This document shows, one piece after another, positions 6,975-18,814 of a DNA stretch of 64,000 bases. Origin of the DNA: an uncultured Clostridia bacterium (GTDB lineage Bacteria > Bacillota > Clostridia > Lachnospirales > CAG-274); the NCBI GenBank assembly GCA_947585865.1, contig CANPXH010000006.1, forward strand, positions 41,533-105,532, read 5' to 3'. The notes below the pieces were generated by a model that worked only from the letters and a program-made list of their open reading frames with translations, was not told where the DNA came from and ran no database searches. How positions within the stretch are numbered: the stretch's first letter is position 1; every line of letters starts with the position of its first letter. The translations under genes were made by a program, and so were the position numbers.

Positions 6975-9101
6975 TCAAAGCCATACCCTTATGAGTTTCA
7001 TATATATTTTTTTGATGATGCCGACTTTGGCGTATATATGTTTTGATGCTTTGCAATATATATCGTAAACAAATTTTTTTTCTTTTTCATCTGCTATGCT
7101 GTTACCGTAGGCTTCGCCGTATACTGTATCCATAAGCTTCTCCCAATCTCTTTCTTCGATCACGGGAACAGATGCGTGAAGCCTTTGTGCTATGTCCTTT
7201 TCAAGCCCTGTAAGCTCACTGCCGCAAAGCGAGAGCATAGCGGTGATATCTAAGAACAGTCTCCTTGTGCTGTGATCCTTAATACGGCCAAGCAAAAATG
7301 CTCTTCTTGCGGCAACGAACAAAGCGGCTAAAACGGCGATTGCGGCAGCAGGTACGCCTATGCCTTCGGAACCGGTTTTAACAGTGCCTGCCGCTTCCTC
7401 TGTATTGCTTTCGGAGGTGTCTTCCAAGGGCAGTGTTGTTGGCATGGCGATCTGCTCTTTGTTATTTTCTTCATATGCTGCGGTGCTGACGGGTGACGGA
7501 GTCACCTCTATGGGTATCCAGCCCTTGTCTTTTACATATATCTCAGGCCAGGCATGAGCATATTTGTCTGATATGACGGCATAATACGTTCCGTCTTCCT
7601 GCGGATAGAAAAGTCCTTTGTTCACCTTATATCCCGTAACGTATCTGGCGGGTACGCCCATCATGCGGAACATAAGTGTTGCGGCAGAGGCAAAGTGTAC
7701 GCAATATCCTCTTTTATTTTCAAAGAGGAAATAATCTACGATATCCTTGTCGATAGGCGCCATGCCGGGCTTAAGAGTATATTTCGCATTCTGTGCCAGT
7801 GTATTTTGTATATATTTTATTTTTTCTTCGAGTCCTTTTGCCTTGATATCATCGCAAAGAGCTTTAAGTCTTTCCTGCCCGTTTTTCGGAAAGCTGAGAT
7901 ATGTTTCGTATATATAGGGTTCATAGTTTTTTTGCATATCGTCGTATATCCTGCGGGTCTGACCTATAAGATTTTCTTTTATTATATTTAATTCGGAAAG
8001 CTCATAGTATGAGTATACATAGGCTATATTCGTTTTTCTTGTAAGCCTTTCCCATCTTTCCACATAGGGATAGTATCTGCTTTTGATATTTCCGTTAAGG
8101 GGATTTATGGTCACTCTCCTGCCTATTACCTTGCTTGATGGGTTTGAGGCGGAATTGGCGTTGTAATATATCTCCTTGTATGTGACATCGACTATGTTTC
8201 CCCATCTGCTCCAGCCTCTTTCGGAGGATATCCTGTCGAAGAAGCGGGCTTCATCTGCATATTTCCATTCGCCCCCTGTATATTCTCCTCCCGTAAAGCC
8301 TCTTAAGTACATATCTTCATTGGGCTTCTCCGATACCCAAAGCTCCATAACGTTTTTTCCCGACTGATGATTGTTGCCTCTGTTTACAACACCCGAGTCA
8401 TAATCGGACAGCCTGTTGAAAATAAGGGAATTGGCATTGTCCGTTATTATATCTTCGGCATTGTCTGCAATATCATAGAGGTGTTCTTCACCTTTTTTGA
8501 CCGCACTTTGAGATATTGCAAAAAATATACATATCAGCGCAAGTGAAAACAAGCATACGCCTATGGCGTGAGCGCTGTTCTTTTTAAATATGCGAAGTGC
8601 CGTGAAGGATAAAAATATAAGAGATGCCGAGAGCAAGGAAATGCCTCTGCCTATGATTGGAGTTATAAGCATAAAAACCAAAATGATAATAAAATAAAGC
8701 CATGTGCAGTCGGTGACTATGGCAAGAAGAGCGATGAGCTCCGCCGCAAAAAGGCCGATACCTATAATAAGATAGGATATGTCATAGAGATCAAGGCCTT
8801 TGAGTTCGGTCACACCTCTTACAATGTTTGTTACATAAGGTATCAGGCTTTCCTGCTTACAATACAAAAATACGGCAGATAAAAGGGCAAGCACGGGTAT
8901 ATGGAGAAAATATGCCTTGGTGCGGTGAGACAATAAAAACACCAAAAAGCATATGAGCAGTATGATCGGCGGCACGGTATTGCCCACCGTTCCGCCGTAT
9001 GTATCCGTAAATCCACGAAGTATGCCCATTACTCCCATAACATAGGATACAAATATAAAAATGTATTTGATATCAAAGCCTTTAAAATATTTTTTTAACA
9101 T
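6975..9101 (-). CDS. Membrane transglutaminase-like protein (TgpA-type)
   Basis: 708 residues. About six hydrophobic segments fill residues 10-200, followed by a long extracytoplasmic part with a transglutaminase core: Cys467 in GYCVHFASAATLMFRMMG, His516 in KYAHAWPEIYV and an acidic residue in PIEVTPS near 532. A C-terminal helix (about 582-598) precedes a cytoplasmic tail. It belongs to the transglut_core family that usually travels with MoxR ATPases and DUF58 proteins, as it does here. These modules are thought to act in assembly or processing of surface proteins; the substrate is unknown. The start at 9101 lies 9 bases after the DUF58 stop. Confidence 0.93.
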   Translation of the reverse strand: MLKKYFKGFDIKYIFIFVSYVMGVMGILRGFTDTYGGTVGNTVPPIILLICFLVFLLSHRTKAYFLHIPVLALLSAVFLYCKQESLIPYVTNIVRGVTELKGLDLYDISYLIIGIGLFAAELIALLAIVTDCTWLYFIIILVFMLITPIIGRGISLLSASLIFLSFTALRIFKKNSAHAIGVCLFSLALICIFFAISQSAVKKGEEHLYDIADNAEDIITDNANSLIFNRLSDYDSGVVNRGNNHQSGKNVMELWVSEKPNEDMYLRGFTGGEYTGGEWKYADEARFFDRISSERGWSRWGNIVDVTYKEIYYNANSASNPSSKVIGRRVTINPLNGNIKSRYYPYVERWERLTRKTNIAYVYSYYELSELNIIKENLIGQTRRIYDDMQKNYEPYIYETYLSFPKNGQERLKALCDDIKAKGLEEKIKYIQNTLAQNAKYTLKPGMAPIDKDIVDYFLFENKRGYCVHFASAATLMFRMMGVPARYVTGYKVNKGLFYPQEDGTYYAVISDKYAHAWPEIYVKDKGWIPIEVTPSPVSTAAYEENNKEQIAMPTTLPLEDTSESNTEEAAGTVKTGSEGIGVPAAAIAVLAALFVAARRAFLLGRIKDHSTRRLFLDITAMLSLCGSELTGLEKDIAQRLHASVPVIEERDWEKLMDTVYGEAYGNSIADEKEKKFVYDIYCKASKHIYAKVGIIKKIYMKLIRVWL

Positions 9102-9110
9102 TTATATCCC

Positions 9111-10154
9111 TCACAGTGCAAACCTGCCCGTTGTTATCTCTTCTTCATAATTGTCCTCGCTGAATCTGTATATCAGCTTATTTCCGAAATATAATTCCAA
9201 AGCCTTGTTGAACACAAAGCGATCCTCGGAACCATAAGGGCGGGAGGTACTTGCTTTGCTGTAATACAATTCCGTAAGAAGCGATCTGAGCTGAGCTCTT
9301 TGAGTCAGTGTGATGTTTTTAACGGCATCGTTGTCTGTCCAGTAAACATCTATATTTCCCATATTTTCCAAAAGCCCCAGTATCACTGCGGAGCATAGTT
9401 CATAAAAGGCGTCTGTTCTTTTGAGGTCCTCTCTGTCCATATCTTTCATATCCACATACAGCTTTATTGTCTCTCTGCCCGTATCGGTAAATTCCTTATA
9501 GTACAGCTCATCAGTCCTTGCGGATATGTTCCAGTGTATATTTTTAAAGCTGTCGCCGCTGCGGTATGGTCTTATCTGATATATTTCCTGGGAATCTCCT
9601 TGTGCAGAATGTGTGTTGTCGGAAATATCATTAAGGTATATATTGCTTTCCTTGTATATGTTAAGCGCCTTTTCCGCAGGCAGTACAACTATATCCGTAT
9701 CTGCGGATATTTTACGTGATATCCTGAACAAATTGAAGTGATCTCCCCCTTTGATGCGAAATGCGCTTACCTTCAGTATGCCGCAATGCTTTCCCGTCAC
9801 ATCAATGTATATTCTTTTTTCGGATCTGCCTTCTGCCGAGAAGAGCGTTTTTTCCGCTTTATTTTCCTTCTTGCTTGTATAAAAATATTTGCAGAACAAT
9901 ACGCCTTTGTTTATGGGAAAGAACGCTCTGTTGCTCACCGCTGCGGGTATCCTTAGCCTCGTGTTTTTGTAGCCGTAGTTTATATCTTTTTTGAAACGGC
10001 AGCTTGTACCGAGCAATGAAATTAAAGCTGTTATGAGCATAAGCACAAAAAATGCCGCCTCTGTAAAGGACAGCACTATAAGCGGTGTATTCCTGTATAC
10101 ACCGCCGATATAAAAGGTGATAAGTATTATGCTAAAGTATAAAAGGGCTGCCAT
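9111..10154 (-). CDS. DUF58 domain protein
   Basis: The protein has 347 residues. Two hydrophobic segments near the N-terminus are followed by the DUF58 signature around YRSGDSFKNIHWNISARTDELYYKE. DUF58 proteins have a von Willebrand A-like fold and partner MoxR ATPases. An upstream in-frame start at 10256 would overlap the MoxR gene by about 100 bases; I prefer 10154, which has GGAAGG 10 bases upstream and starts directly with a membrane segment (MAALLYFSIILITFY). It lies between moxR and the transglutaminase gene, the usual order for this module. Confidence 0.9.
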   Translation of the reverse strand: MAALLYFSIILITFYIGGVYRNTPLIVLSFTEAAFFVLMLITALISLLGTSCRFKKDINYGYKNTRLRIPAAVSNRAFFPINKGVLFCKYFYTSKKENKAEKTLFSAEGRSEKRIYIDVTGKHCGILKVSAFRIKGGDHFNLFRISRKISADTDIVVLPAEKALNIYKESNIYLNDISDNTHSAQGDSQEIYQIRPYRSGDSFKNIHWNISARTDELYYKEFTDTGRETIKLYVDMKDMDREDLKRTDAFYELCSAVILGLLENMGNIDVYWTDNDAVKNITLTQRAQLRSLLTELYYSKASTSRPYGSEDRFVFNKALELYFGNKLIYRFSEDNYEEEITTGRFAL

Positions 10155-10158
10155 TTTA

Positions 10159-11097
10159 TCATTTCCTTCCGGGAAGAGGCCTCGGTGTTTTGTCCAAAAT
10201 GTCCTGCAAGATATCTTCCTTTGATATGCCCTCAAGCCTTGCACTGTTGCTTTCAACTATTCTGTGCTTTATGGCGTATACGAACTGGCCTTCAACTTCG
10301 CCCGGAGTCACAAATTCCTTGCCTTGCAGCCATGCGCTGCTTTTGCATAGCTTCACAAGGGCAATGGTACCTCTTGGGCTTGAGCCGAGCTCCAAATATT
10401 TGCTGCTCCTTGTGGCGCAAACGAGATCTACTATATATTCGCATATGCTTTCATCGATATATATATTTTCTATCTCCTTTTTTATGCAGGCGATTATTTC
10501 CTTGTTGATAACGGCTGAAAGGTTATCCGTCTTTTTATCCCATGTTACATTTTTGGCGATCTCCGCTTCGTTCCTTTTGTCGGGATAGCCCAGTGACATA
10601 GAAGCAATAAATCTGTCCATTTGAGTTATGGGAAGCTGCTGCGTGCCTGTTCCGTATGGATTTTGTGTGGCGATCACCCAAAAGGGTTCGGGTACGAGCC
10701 TTGTAACTCCCTCAACGCTTACCTGTCCTTCCTCCATTACTTCCAAGAGAGCGGACTGTGTTTTGGGCGACGTTCTGTTTATTTCATCGGCCAAAAGAAG
10801 ATTACAGAAAACTGCGCCCTCTTGGTACACGAATTTTTCAATATCTCTTCTGTATACGGAAAAGCCTGTAAGGTCGGAGGGCATAACATCAGGGGTGAAC
10901 TGTACTCTTTTGCTTTCTATGTCCATAGATCTTGCAAAGGCTATGGCAAGCGTTGTTTTGCCTACGCCGGGATAGTCTTCAAGGAGTATGTGTCCGTTGG
11001 CGAGAAGGGCAACGGTTATTTCCCTGATAACGTCTTCCTTGCCTAAAATAATATTGTTTATTATATCCAGCATTTCCATTATCTTATCTCTGTACAT
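10159..11097 (-). CDS. MoxR-family AAA+ ATPase
   Basis: The protein has 312 residues and is cytoplasmic. Walker A is in LLEDYPGVGKTTLA, Walker B in LLLADEINRTSPKTQ, sensor 1 in WVIATQNP, and the C-terminal lid follows. MoxR ATPases act as chaperone-like motors for partner proteins with von Willebrand or DUF58 domains. The start at 11097 has AAAGGAGG 8 bases upstream; the longer in-frame version from 11181 would run through the promoter region. It has its own promoter and heads the moxR-DUF58-transglutaminase-DUF5721 unit. Confidence 0.95.
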   Translation of the reverse strand: MYRDKIMEMLDIINNIILGKEDVIREITVALLANGHILLEDYPGVGKTTLAIAFARSMDIESKRVQFTPDVMPSDLTGFSVYRRDIEKFVYQEGAVFCNLLLADEINRTSPKTQSALLEVMEEGQVSVEGVTRLVPEPFWVIATQNPYGTGTQQLPITQMDRFIASMSLGYPDKRNEAEIAKNVTWDKKTDNLSAVINKEIIACIKKEIENIYIDESICEYIVDLVCATRSSKYLELGSSPRGTIALVKLCKSSAWLQGKEFVTPGEVEGQFVYAIKHRIVESNSARLEGISKEDILQDILDKTPRPLPGRK

Positions 11098-11118
11098 ATC
11101 ACCGCCTCCTTTATTTAT

Positions 11119-11147
11119 ATTACAGTATAAAGTCCGCTTTAAGTCAA
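11119..11147 (-). promoter_or_regulatory. moxR promoter
   Basis: On the minus strand TTGACT (11147-11142), a 17-base spacer and TGTAAT (11124-11119), about 20 bases before the moxR start. It separates the moxR unit from the methionine synthase genes. Confidence 0.7.
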
Positions 11148-11188
11148 GGGTCTGTAAAGACTTTGCATTTACAAAAGCCATATACGGC

Positions 11189-13526
<2,338 letters not shown>

Positions 13527-13546
<20 letters not shown>

Positions 13547-14192
13547 CTCTTTTTCTGTATTGACACCTGTCCGCCATATTACACGCTGCGCAGCCCTTTC
13601 TGCGCTTTGTCAGCTCGCTGTCGGACAGTCCTATAACGGCGGTCACGGATTTTCTCGGCATGAGTATATTGCTGTCCGTTACGGTAAGCCCTATAAGCTT
13701 TTCCGCATTTATGCTCCTTATAAAGTCGCTTTGCAGATCTATGGGAAGATCGCCGTAGCCGGGAGAAAAACGCCATGTCATATTGCCTGTGTTTTCCTTT
13801 ATCTCTTTTTCCGCCATATCACAGACCTGCTCTATCGCCGCACTTGCCATACAGTCCAGTATAAGGGCGGAGGTCATATCTTTTATTTTATACATATTTA
13901 TAAGCTTGTCCGTGCCTGCCGAAAGTGTGGCGGCAAATATTATAACTTTATCGCATCCTTGCAGATGTGCCCTTATATCCTTTCCCGAAAGATGCAGAGA
14001 GCAATCCTTTAATATCATATTTTCTCTGCTTTCGATATGGAATATTCTATAGCAGTAACGGGGCTTTATCACAGATAAAAGCTCCCTTTCGCAGCTTTTT
14101 AGAAGGGGCTCTATATCGGTCAGATCTATGCTCTTGTTATAGCCCATGTATCTCAGGGCCTCCGCTTTATTTATGCCAGTCAGCTTTATCAT
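13527..14192 (-). CDS. Stand-alone methionine synthase reactivation-domain protein
   Basis: 221 residues. It contains the MetH activation-domain signature RFSPGYGDLP and SNILMPRKSVTAVIGLS, which in long MetH binds S-adenosylmethionine and remethylates cobalamin. The C-terminus carries a cysteine cluster (CAACNMADRCQYR, then a further Cys). A GAGGTG site precedes the ATG at 14192. It is translated with the catalytic protein (20-base overlap), so the two chains should work as one enzyme with a reductase partner that is not in this window. Confidence 0.92.
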
Positions 14193-14212
14193 ATGGCTAC
14201 ACCTCGCTATAG

Positions 14213-14241
14213 ATTATAACATAATTTAAAGTGCAGGTAAA
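14213..14241 (-). promoter_or_regulatory. Promoter of the methionine synthase operon
   Basis: On the minus strand TTTACC (14241-14236), a 17-base spacer and an extended -10, TGTTATAAT (TATAAT at 14218-14213). It is divergent from the pheA promoter. No S-box or T-box leader is visible, as the start codon is only about 20 bases downstream. Confidence 0.75.
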
Positions 14242-14260
14242 ATAAATTTACAATTTTTTC

Positions 14261-14289
14261 TGTACTTTTTTGATTTTTTGCTGTATAAT
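14261..14289 (+). promoter_or_regulatory. pheA promoter
   Basis: TATAAT at 14284-14289, with TGTACT at 14261-14266 as a poor -35 at 17 bases. The surrounding DNA is T-rich. The leader is too short for a T-box. Confidence 0.55.
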
Positions 14290-14322
14290 GACTATAAATA
14301 TCCACGTTTGGGAGATAGTATT

Positions 14323-15153
14323 ATGAAAACAGCTTATTTGGGCCCTGAGGGTACATTTACGGAAATGGCGGCAAAAATACTGGCAAAGGGTAATGACACA
14401 GTTCCTTACCACAGCTTTTATGACGCTCTTATGGCGGTGGAAAACGGTGAGGCCGATGAAGCCGTAGTTCCTGTTGAAAACTCTATAGAGGGTGTGGTAA
14501 ACGGCACGGCCGACTGCCTTATTTTTGATGTTGACCTGTATATACAGGAGCTTCTTATATTGCCCATAAGGCAATGCCTTATTGCAAAGAAGGGCACAAA
14601 GCCCGGAGAAGTAACGCATATAATGTCGCATCCCCATGCCATACCCCAGTGCAGAAATTTTATAGAGAAGCATATGCCGAATGCCGAGATAGTAACGGAA
14701 AGCTCTACTGCCGAGGCTATAAAGAAGGTATCTCTTTCCAAAGGAAATGTGGCGGGCATAGGCGCTGAATGCGCAGCGGATCTTTACGGGCTGAGCGTTA
14801 TAGAAAAAAGCATACAGAATACAGACGATAATTTTACTCAGTTCGTGCGTGTGTCAAAAAACAGAAGCATGGAATATGATAAGGATAAGGTCACCATATG
14901 TTTTTCGACAACAGACGAGCCGGGAGCTCTTTACAAGATACTTGATATATTCTCCATATTTGATGTGAATATGTCCAAGATAGCTTCCAGACCTATGAGA
15001 AACAGGCCTATGGAATATGTGTTTTTAATAGATCTTGATGTAAACAATAATTCAAAGGATATAGAGGATGCCATAAAGCTTATAGAGAGAAAAAGCTCTT
15101 TTTGTAAAAATTTAGGCTGTTATGCCATACAGGATAACAGATTGCAAAAATAA
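14323..15153 (+). CDS. pheA: Prephenate dehydratase
   Basis: 276 residues. Converts prephenate to phenylpyruvate in phenylalanine synthesis. The N-terminal catalytic domain starts with YLGPEGTFTEMAA and has PVENSIEGVVNGT; the C-terminal ACT domain contains DEPGALYKILDIFS and a variant ESRP-like loop (ASRPMRNRPMEYVF) for phenylalanine feedback. There is no chorismate mutase part, so it is a monofunctional enzyme. The start at 14323 follows GGAGATAG at 5-6 bases. The next gene begins 55 bases later without a terminator. Confidence 0.96.
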   Translation: MKTAYLGPEGTFTEMAAKILAKGNDTVPYHSFYDALMAVENGEADEAVVPVENSIEGVVNGTADCLIFDVDLYIQELLILPIRQCLIAKKGTKPGEVTHIMSHPHAIPQCRNFIEKHMPNAEIVTESSTAEAIKKVSLSKGNVAGIGAECAADLYGLSVIEKSIQNTDDNFTQFVRVSKNRSMEYDKDKVTICFSTTDEPGALYKILDIFSIFDVNMSKIASRPMRNRPMEYVFLIDLDVNNNSKDIEDAIKLIERKSSFCKNLGCYAIQDNRLQK

Positions 15154-15207
15154 TCCGTATGTGATATACTTATATTTATCTTTTAAGGGGGATATGAGAA
15201 AATAGCT

Positions 15208-16920
15208 ATGAAGGATATGATTACACTGCCATTTCCATATGTGCATCTTGATTTTGAACTGAATATAGACGAAAGCAACTCCCTATACAAAACATGGGTA
15301 AAGGATCTTGAAAAGTATGAAAATATAAGGGATCTTATGCCGGAATACAGCATCGACAATGAAAAGCAGAGAGCGCTTATAGGGGATAAGTATTACGAGC
15401 TTTATACAACAAAGGACAAAACAGGCTATAATGTAATATTTGTGGAAAACCCATATATCAACAATGCGGGGCAGGTCGCCAGCAATATACTTGTGGGTCT
15501 GCTCATGCTGGATAATTATACGGAGATACAAGAGGATATGGACGAGATACGTCTGCCTCATTTTATGGCTATAATAGAGAGAAAGATAACAGACTATTTC
15601 AATAACTATGGAGGACTTTTGAGAAAGTTTGAAAAGGATAAATTTCTCTTTGTGCTGAATAAGGATATGCTTCCCGTTCTTAAGGAAAACAAATTCTCTA
15701 TAGCGGAGCAGATAGCCAAGATAGAAATGGGCAATACGACTCCGGCCACCCTCAGCATAGGAATAGGTATGAACGGCAAGACCGTAAATGAGGATATGGC
15801 CTTTGCAAGAGGCGCTCTTGACCTTGCGTTGGGCAGAGGCGGCAATCAGATAGTCATTAAGGAAGACGAAGAAAGATATTCATTCCTGGGCGGTGACGGC
15901 AGCGAAGTCAGCAAGAATTCAAAGGTAAGGGCAAGAGTAAAGGCTTACGGCCTTGTGGAGCTCATACTTTCCGCTTCCGATGTAATTGTGATGGGGCATA
16001 AAAATCCCGATCTCGATTCCCTCGGCTCTGCGGCAGGCATATTTGCCATATCCAGATTTTATGACAAAAAGTGCCACATAGTCCTCAACAGGGTGACAAG
16101 CTCTGTCAAAAGCCTGTATGACAGGCTTTGCAGCGACGGCCGCTATGAGGATGTGTTTATTGATAACGAAACGGCGCAGAGTATGCTTAGGAGACGTACT
16201 CTCCTTATAGTGGTAGATACTCACAGAGCCGCTCTTACCGAGTGTCCTGAGCTTATAGAAAGGACAAAGAAGCTGGTTATGTTCGATCACCACAGGAAGT
16301 GTGCCGATGCCATAGAAAACTGTTCTCTTACTTATCATGAATCCTATGCTTCTTCCACATCGGAAATGGTGACGGAAATGCTTATGTATATAAAGGGCAT
16401 AAGACTTACAAGGACTGAGATAGAAGGACTTCTTGCAGGCATTACGCTGGATACAAAAAACTTTGCCTTCAAAACGGGCATAAAGACTTTTGAAGCGGCG
16501 GCTTATCTTAAAAAGAACGGTGCCGACACAATGTCGGTAAGGCGCCTTTTCAAGAACTCCATAGGAGAATACCTTGCACGTTCGGATACCGTCAGAAGCG
16601 CAGAGGTGATATACGGCAATATGGCTCTCTCCGTTCTTCATCAGGAGGTAGACAATCCTGTGCTGCTTATAGCGCAGACGGCTGATGAGCTTTTGAATCT
16701 TGAGGGCATAGAAGCAAGCTTTGTGCTTTGCGAAAGTGACGGCGCTGTCAATATAAGCGCTAGAAGCCTGGGCAAGATAAATGTGCAGAAGCTTATGGAA
16801 AAGCTTGGCGGCGGAGGTCATCAGGCAGGAGCGGCGGCTCAGCTGCAAAATGTAACGATAGCAGAGGCCATAGAGACACTTAAGGAAACGATAGAGCAAT
16901 ATATTGAGGAGAATAATTAA
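15208..16920 (+). CDS. gdpP: GdpP-like DHH/DHHA1 c-di-AMP phosphodiesterase without membrane helices
   Basis: 570 residues. It starts directly in a PAS-like domain (about 1-90), continues with a degenerate GGDEF domain (about 100-225, ending LDLALGRGGNQIVIK) and ends in DHH (GHKNPDLDSLGSA, VVDTH, FDHHRK) and DHHA1 (GGGGHQAGAA) parts. Family members cleave cyclic di-AMP and normally begin with two membrane helices. Here none exist, and only 55 bases separate this gene from pheA, so the anchor is not encoded upstream. AAGGGGGAT lies 15-20 bases before the chosen ATG and is directly followed by a 3-codon ORF (ATGAGAAAATAG, 15194-15205), so translation start is slightly uncertain. The gdpP-rplI-dnaB order is the usual one. 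Confidence 0.9.
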   Translation: MKDMITLPFPYVHLDFELNIDESNSLYKTWVKDLEKYENIRDLMPEYSIDNEKQRALIGDKYYELYTTKDKTGYNVIFVENPYINNAGQVASNILVGLLMLDNYTEIQEDMDEIRLPHFMAIIERKITDYFNNYGGLLRKFEKDKFLFVLNKDMLPVLKENKFSIAEQIAKIEMGNTTPATLSIGIGMNGKTVNEDMAFARGALDLALGRGGNQIVIKEDEERYSFLGGDGSEVSKNSKVRARVKAYGLVELILSASDVIVMGHKNPDLDSLGSAAGIFAISRFYDKKCHIVLNRVTSSVKSLYDRLCSDGRYEDVFIDNETAQSMLRRRTLLIVVDTHRAALTECPELIERTKKLVMFDHHRKCADAIENCSLTYHESYASSTSEMVTEMLMYIKGIRLTRTEIEGLLAGITLDTKNFAFKTGIKTFEAAAYLKKNGADTMSVRRLFKNSIGEYLARSDTVRSAEVIYGNMALSVLHQEVDNPVLLIAQTADELLNLEGIEASFVLCESDGAVNISARSLGKINVQKLMEKLGGGGHQAGAAAQLQNVTIAEAIETLKETIEQYIEENN

Positions 16921-16921
16921 A

Positions 16922-17365
16922 ATGAAGGTAATATTATTAACAGATATAAAGGGCGTCGGAAAGAAGGATCAAACCATAAACGCCAGCGACGGATATGCCA
17001 AGAACTTTCTTATACCCAAGAAGTTTGCCGTGGAAGCAACATCCGCCAATGTCAAAAAACTTGAAAAGCAAAAAGCCGATGAAGCGGCTCAGGCTCAGGC
17101 GGAGTTTGAAGCGGCTCAGGCTTTGGCAAAGGAGCTTGAGTCACAGCCTGTGACCATAGGGGTCAAGACAGGAGGCAACGGCAAGCTTTTCGGAGCCGTT
17201 ACAAATAAGGAGATAAGCGCTGCGCTTAAGGCACAGAGAAATATTGACGTAGATAAGAAAAAGATAGTAGCCGAGCCCATAAAGACCTTGGGCGAGGAAG
17301 AGGTTTCAGTCAAGCTTCACACCAATGTTACGGCTAAGCTAAAGGTAATAATAGCCGAACAGTAG
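16922..17365 (+). CDS. rplI: 50S ribosomal protein L9
   Basis: 147 residues, the normal L9 length. The N-terminal RNA-binding domain MKVILLTDIKGVGKKDQ is followed by the long connecting helix rich in Lys, Ala and Glu and the C-terminal domain with GNGKLFGAVT. The start is taken at 16922, where the family begins and GAGGAG lies 10 bases upstream, rather than 16904. It starts 1 base after the gdpP stop. It ends in TAG. Confidence 0.98.
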   Translation: MKVILLTDIKGVGKKDQTINASDGYAKNFLIPKKFAVEATSANVKKLEKQKADEAAQAQAEFEAAQALAKELESQPVTIGVKTGGNGKLFGAVTNKEISAALKAQRNIDVDKKKIVAEPIKTLGEEEVSVKLHTNVTAKLKVIIAEQ

Positions 17366-17387
17366 AATTTATTACGGAGGTAGTATT

Positions 17388-18761
17388 ATGGCTGATAGCG
17401 TTGAAAATAATCCATATGTGAACCGAATACCGCCTCACGACAATGAATCCGAACAAATGGTATTGGGCTGTATGCTTTGCTCCGATGAAGGAGTAAGGGT
17501 AGCCGTAGAGGTGCTTTATCCCGAAGATTTCTACAGCCCGGCTAACAGACTTATATTTGAAGCTTGTGTGGATCTTTACAACAACAATAAGCCGGTGGAT
17601 TTTACTCTTGTGAAGGAAAAGATAGAATCTATGGGATATTTGGAACAGGTCGGCGGTATACAATATCTTGCGGAACTTTCGGGAATGGCGGCGACCAGTG
17701 CCAATACAAGACATTATGCTGATATAGTAAAGAAAAAAGCAGTGCTGCGCAATTTGGTAAAAGCGGGCAACAGAATATCCCAGTCGGGCTATGAGGGCTC
17801 AGATGAAATAGATGTTATACTTGCCAATGCCGAAAAGGATATTTTTGAGGTATCACAGAACAGGAGAACAACGGATTTTACGCCTATAGACGAGGTAATG
17901 GCCGAGGTCATAGAGACGATAGACAGAGTATCACGTTCTCATAATTCCATTACAGGCGTGCCTACAGGCTTTATAGATTTTGATTTTATAACGGCGGGCC
18001 TGCAAAAGTCGGATCTTATAATAGTAGCGGGCCGACCTGCCATGGGCAAGACGACGTTTGCTCTTAACATAGCGCAAAATGCCGCCGTTGAGCATAGCAT
18101 ACCTGTCGCAATTTTTTCGCTGGAAATGTCAAGAGAGCAGCTTGGCAGCCGTATGCTTTCGGCACAGGCCCTTGTGGACAGCAGGAATATAAGAGACGGC
18201 AGGCTCACTGCCGAGGAGTTTGACAGCATAGCTATGGCCATGGGTGCTCTTTCGTCGGCGCCTATATATATTTATGACTCTCCCGAACTCAATCCCGCAA
18301 TGCTTAGGGAAAAGTGCAGGAGACTGCAGATGGAAAAGGGCATAGAGCTTGTTGTGGTAGACTATATGCAGCTTATGCAGGGAACGGGCAACAAGAATGA
18401 ATCCGATCAGCAAAGAGTTTCATATATATCCCGTTCGCTTAAGGCTATAGCAAGAGAGCTTAACATTCCGGTGATAGCGCTTTCACAGCTCAGCAGAGGA
18501 AATGAGAGCAGAAATGACAAAAGACCCGTTATGTCGGATCTGAGAGAATCGGGCGCCATAGAGCAGGATGCGGATCTTATCTGCCTTTTGTTCAGAGAGG
18601 AATATTACAAAAAGGATGATCCGGAGCTAAAGAACAAGGCAGAGGTGATAATTGCCAAGCACAGAAAAGGCGCCACAGGCAAGGTCAATCTTATATTCCG
18701 AGGCGAATACACAAGATTTGACAATGCGCTGCCTGAGGACAGCTTTAACGATGAAGGATAG
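17388..18761 (+). CDS. dnaB: Replicative DNA helicase DnaB
   Basis: 457 residues. The N-terminal DnaB domain (NRIPPHDNESEQMVLG) and RecA-like C-terminal ATPase with Walker A AGRPAMGKTTFALNIAQ, Walker B VVDYMQLMQG and RESGAIEQDAD are all present. It unwinds the replication fork. The ATG at 17388 has CGGAGG upstream. It is the last gene of the gdpP-rplI-dnaB unit and is followed by a strong terminator. Confidence 0.98.
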   Translation: MADSVENNPYVNRIPPHDNESEQMVLGCMLCSDEGVRVAVEVLYPEDFYSPANRLIFEACVDLYNNNKPVDFTLVKEKIESMGYLEQVGGIQYLAELSGMAATSANTRHYADIVKKKAVLRNLVKAGNRISQSGYEGSDEIDVILANAEKDIFEVSQNRRTTDFTPIDEVMAEVIETIDRVSRSHNSITGVPTGFIDFDFITAGLQKSDLIIVAGRPAMGKTTFALNIAQNAAVEHSIPVAIFSLEMSREQLGSRMLSAQALVDSRNIRDGRLTAEEFDSIAMAMGALSSAPIYIYDSPELNPAMLREKCRRLQMEKGIELVVVDYMQLMQGTGNKNESDQQRVSYISRSLKAIARELNIPVIALSQLSRGNESRNDKRPVMSDLRESGAIEQDADLICLLFREEYYKKDDPELKNKAEVIIAKHRKGATGKVNLIFRGEYTRFDNALPEDSFNDEG

Positions 18762-18767
18762 CAAATT

Positions 18768-18794
18768 AAAAAGACCTGGTATTCAGGTCTTTTT
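18768..18794. terminator. Bidirectional terminator between dnaB and the ferredoxin gene
   Basis: An 11-bp perfect stem AAAAAGACCTG/CAGGTCTTTTT with a GTATT loop. It serves dnaB on the plus strand and, by symmetry, the ferredoxin gene on the minus strand (which stops at 18815). Confidence 0.92.
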
Positions 18795-18814
18795 ATCTTA
18801 ATATGTACTATAAA

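Noticed and set aside
14290..14322. T-box or attenuator leader for pheA
   Set aside because: The leader between the -10 and the start codon is only about 30 bases, too short for a T-box, and there is no run of Phe codons.
15194..15205. A premature stop that would have cut the N-terminus from GdpP
   Set aside because: The ATG-AGA-AAA-TAG stretch is in a different frame from the gdpP gene, and no membrane-helix coding DNA lies upstream in any frame before pheA ends.
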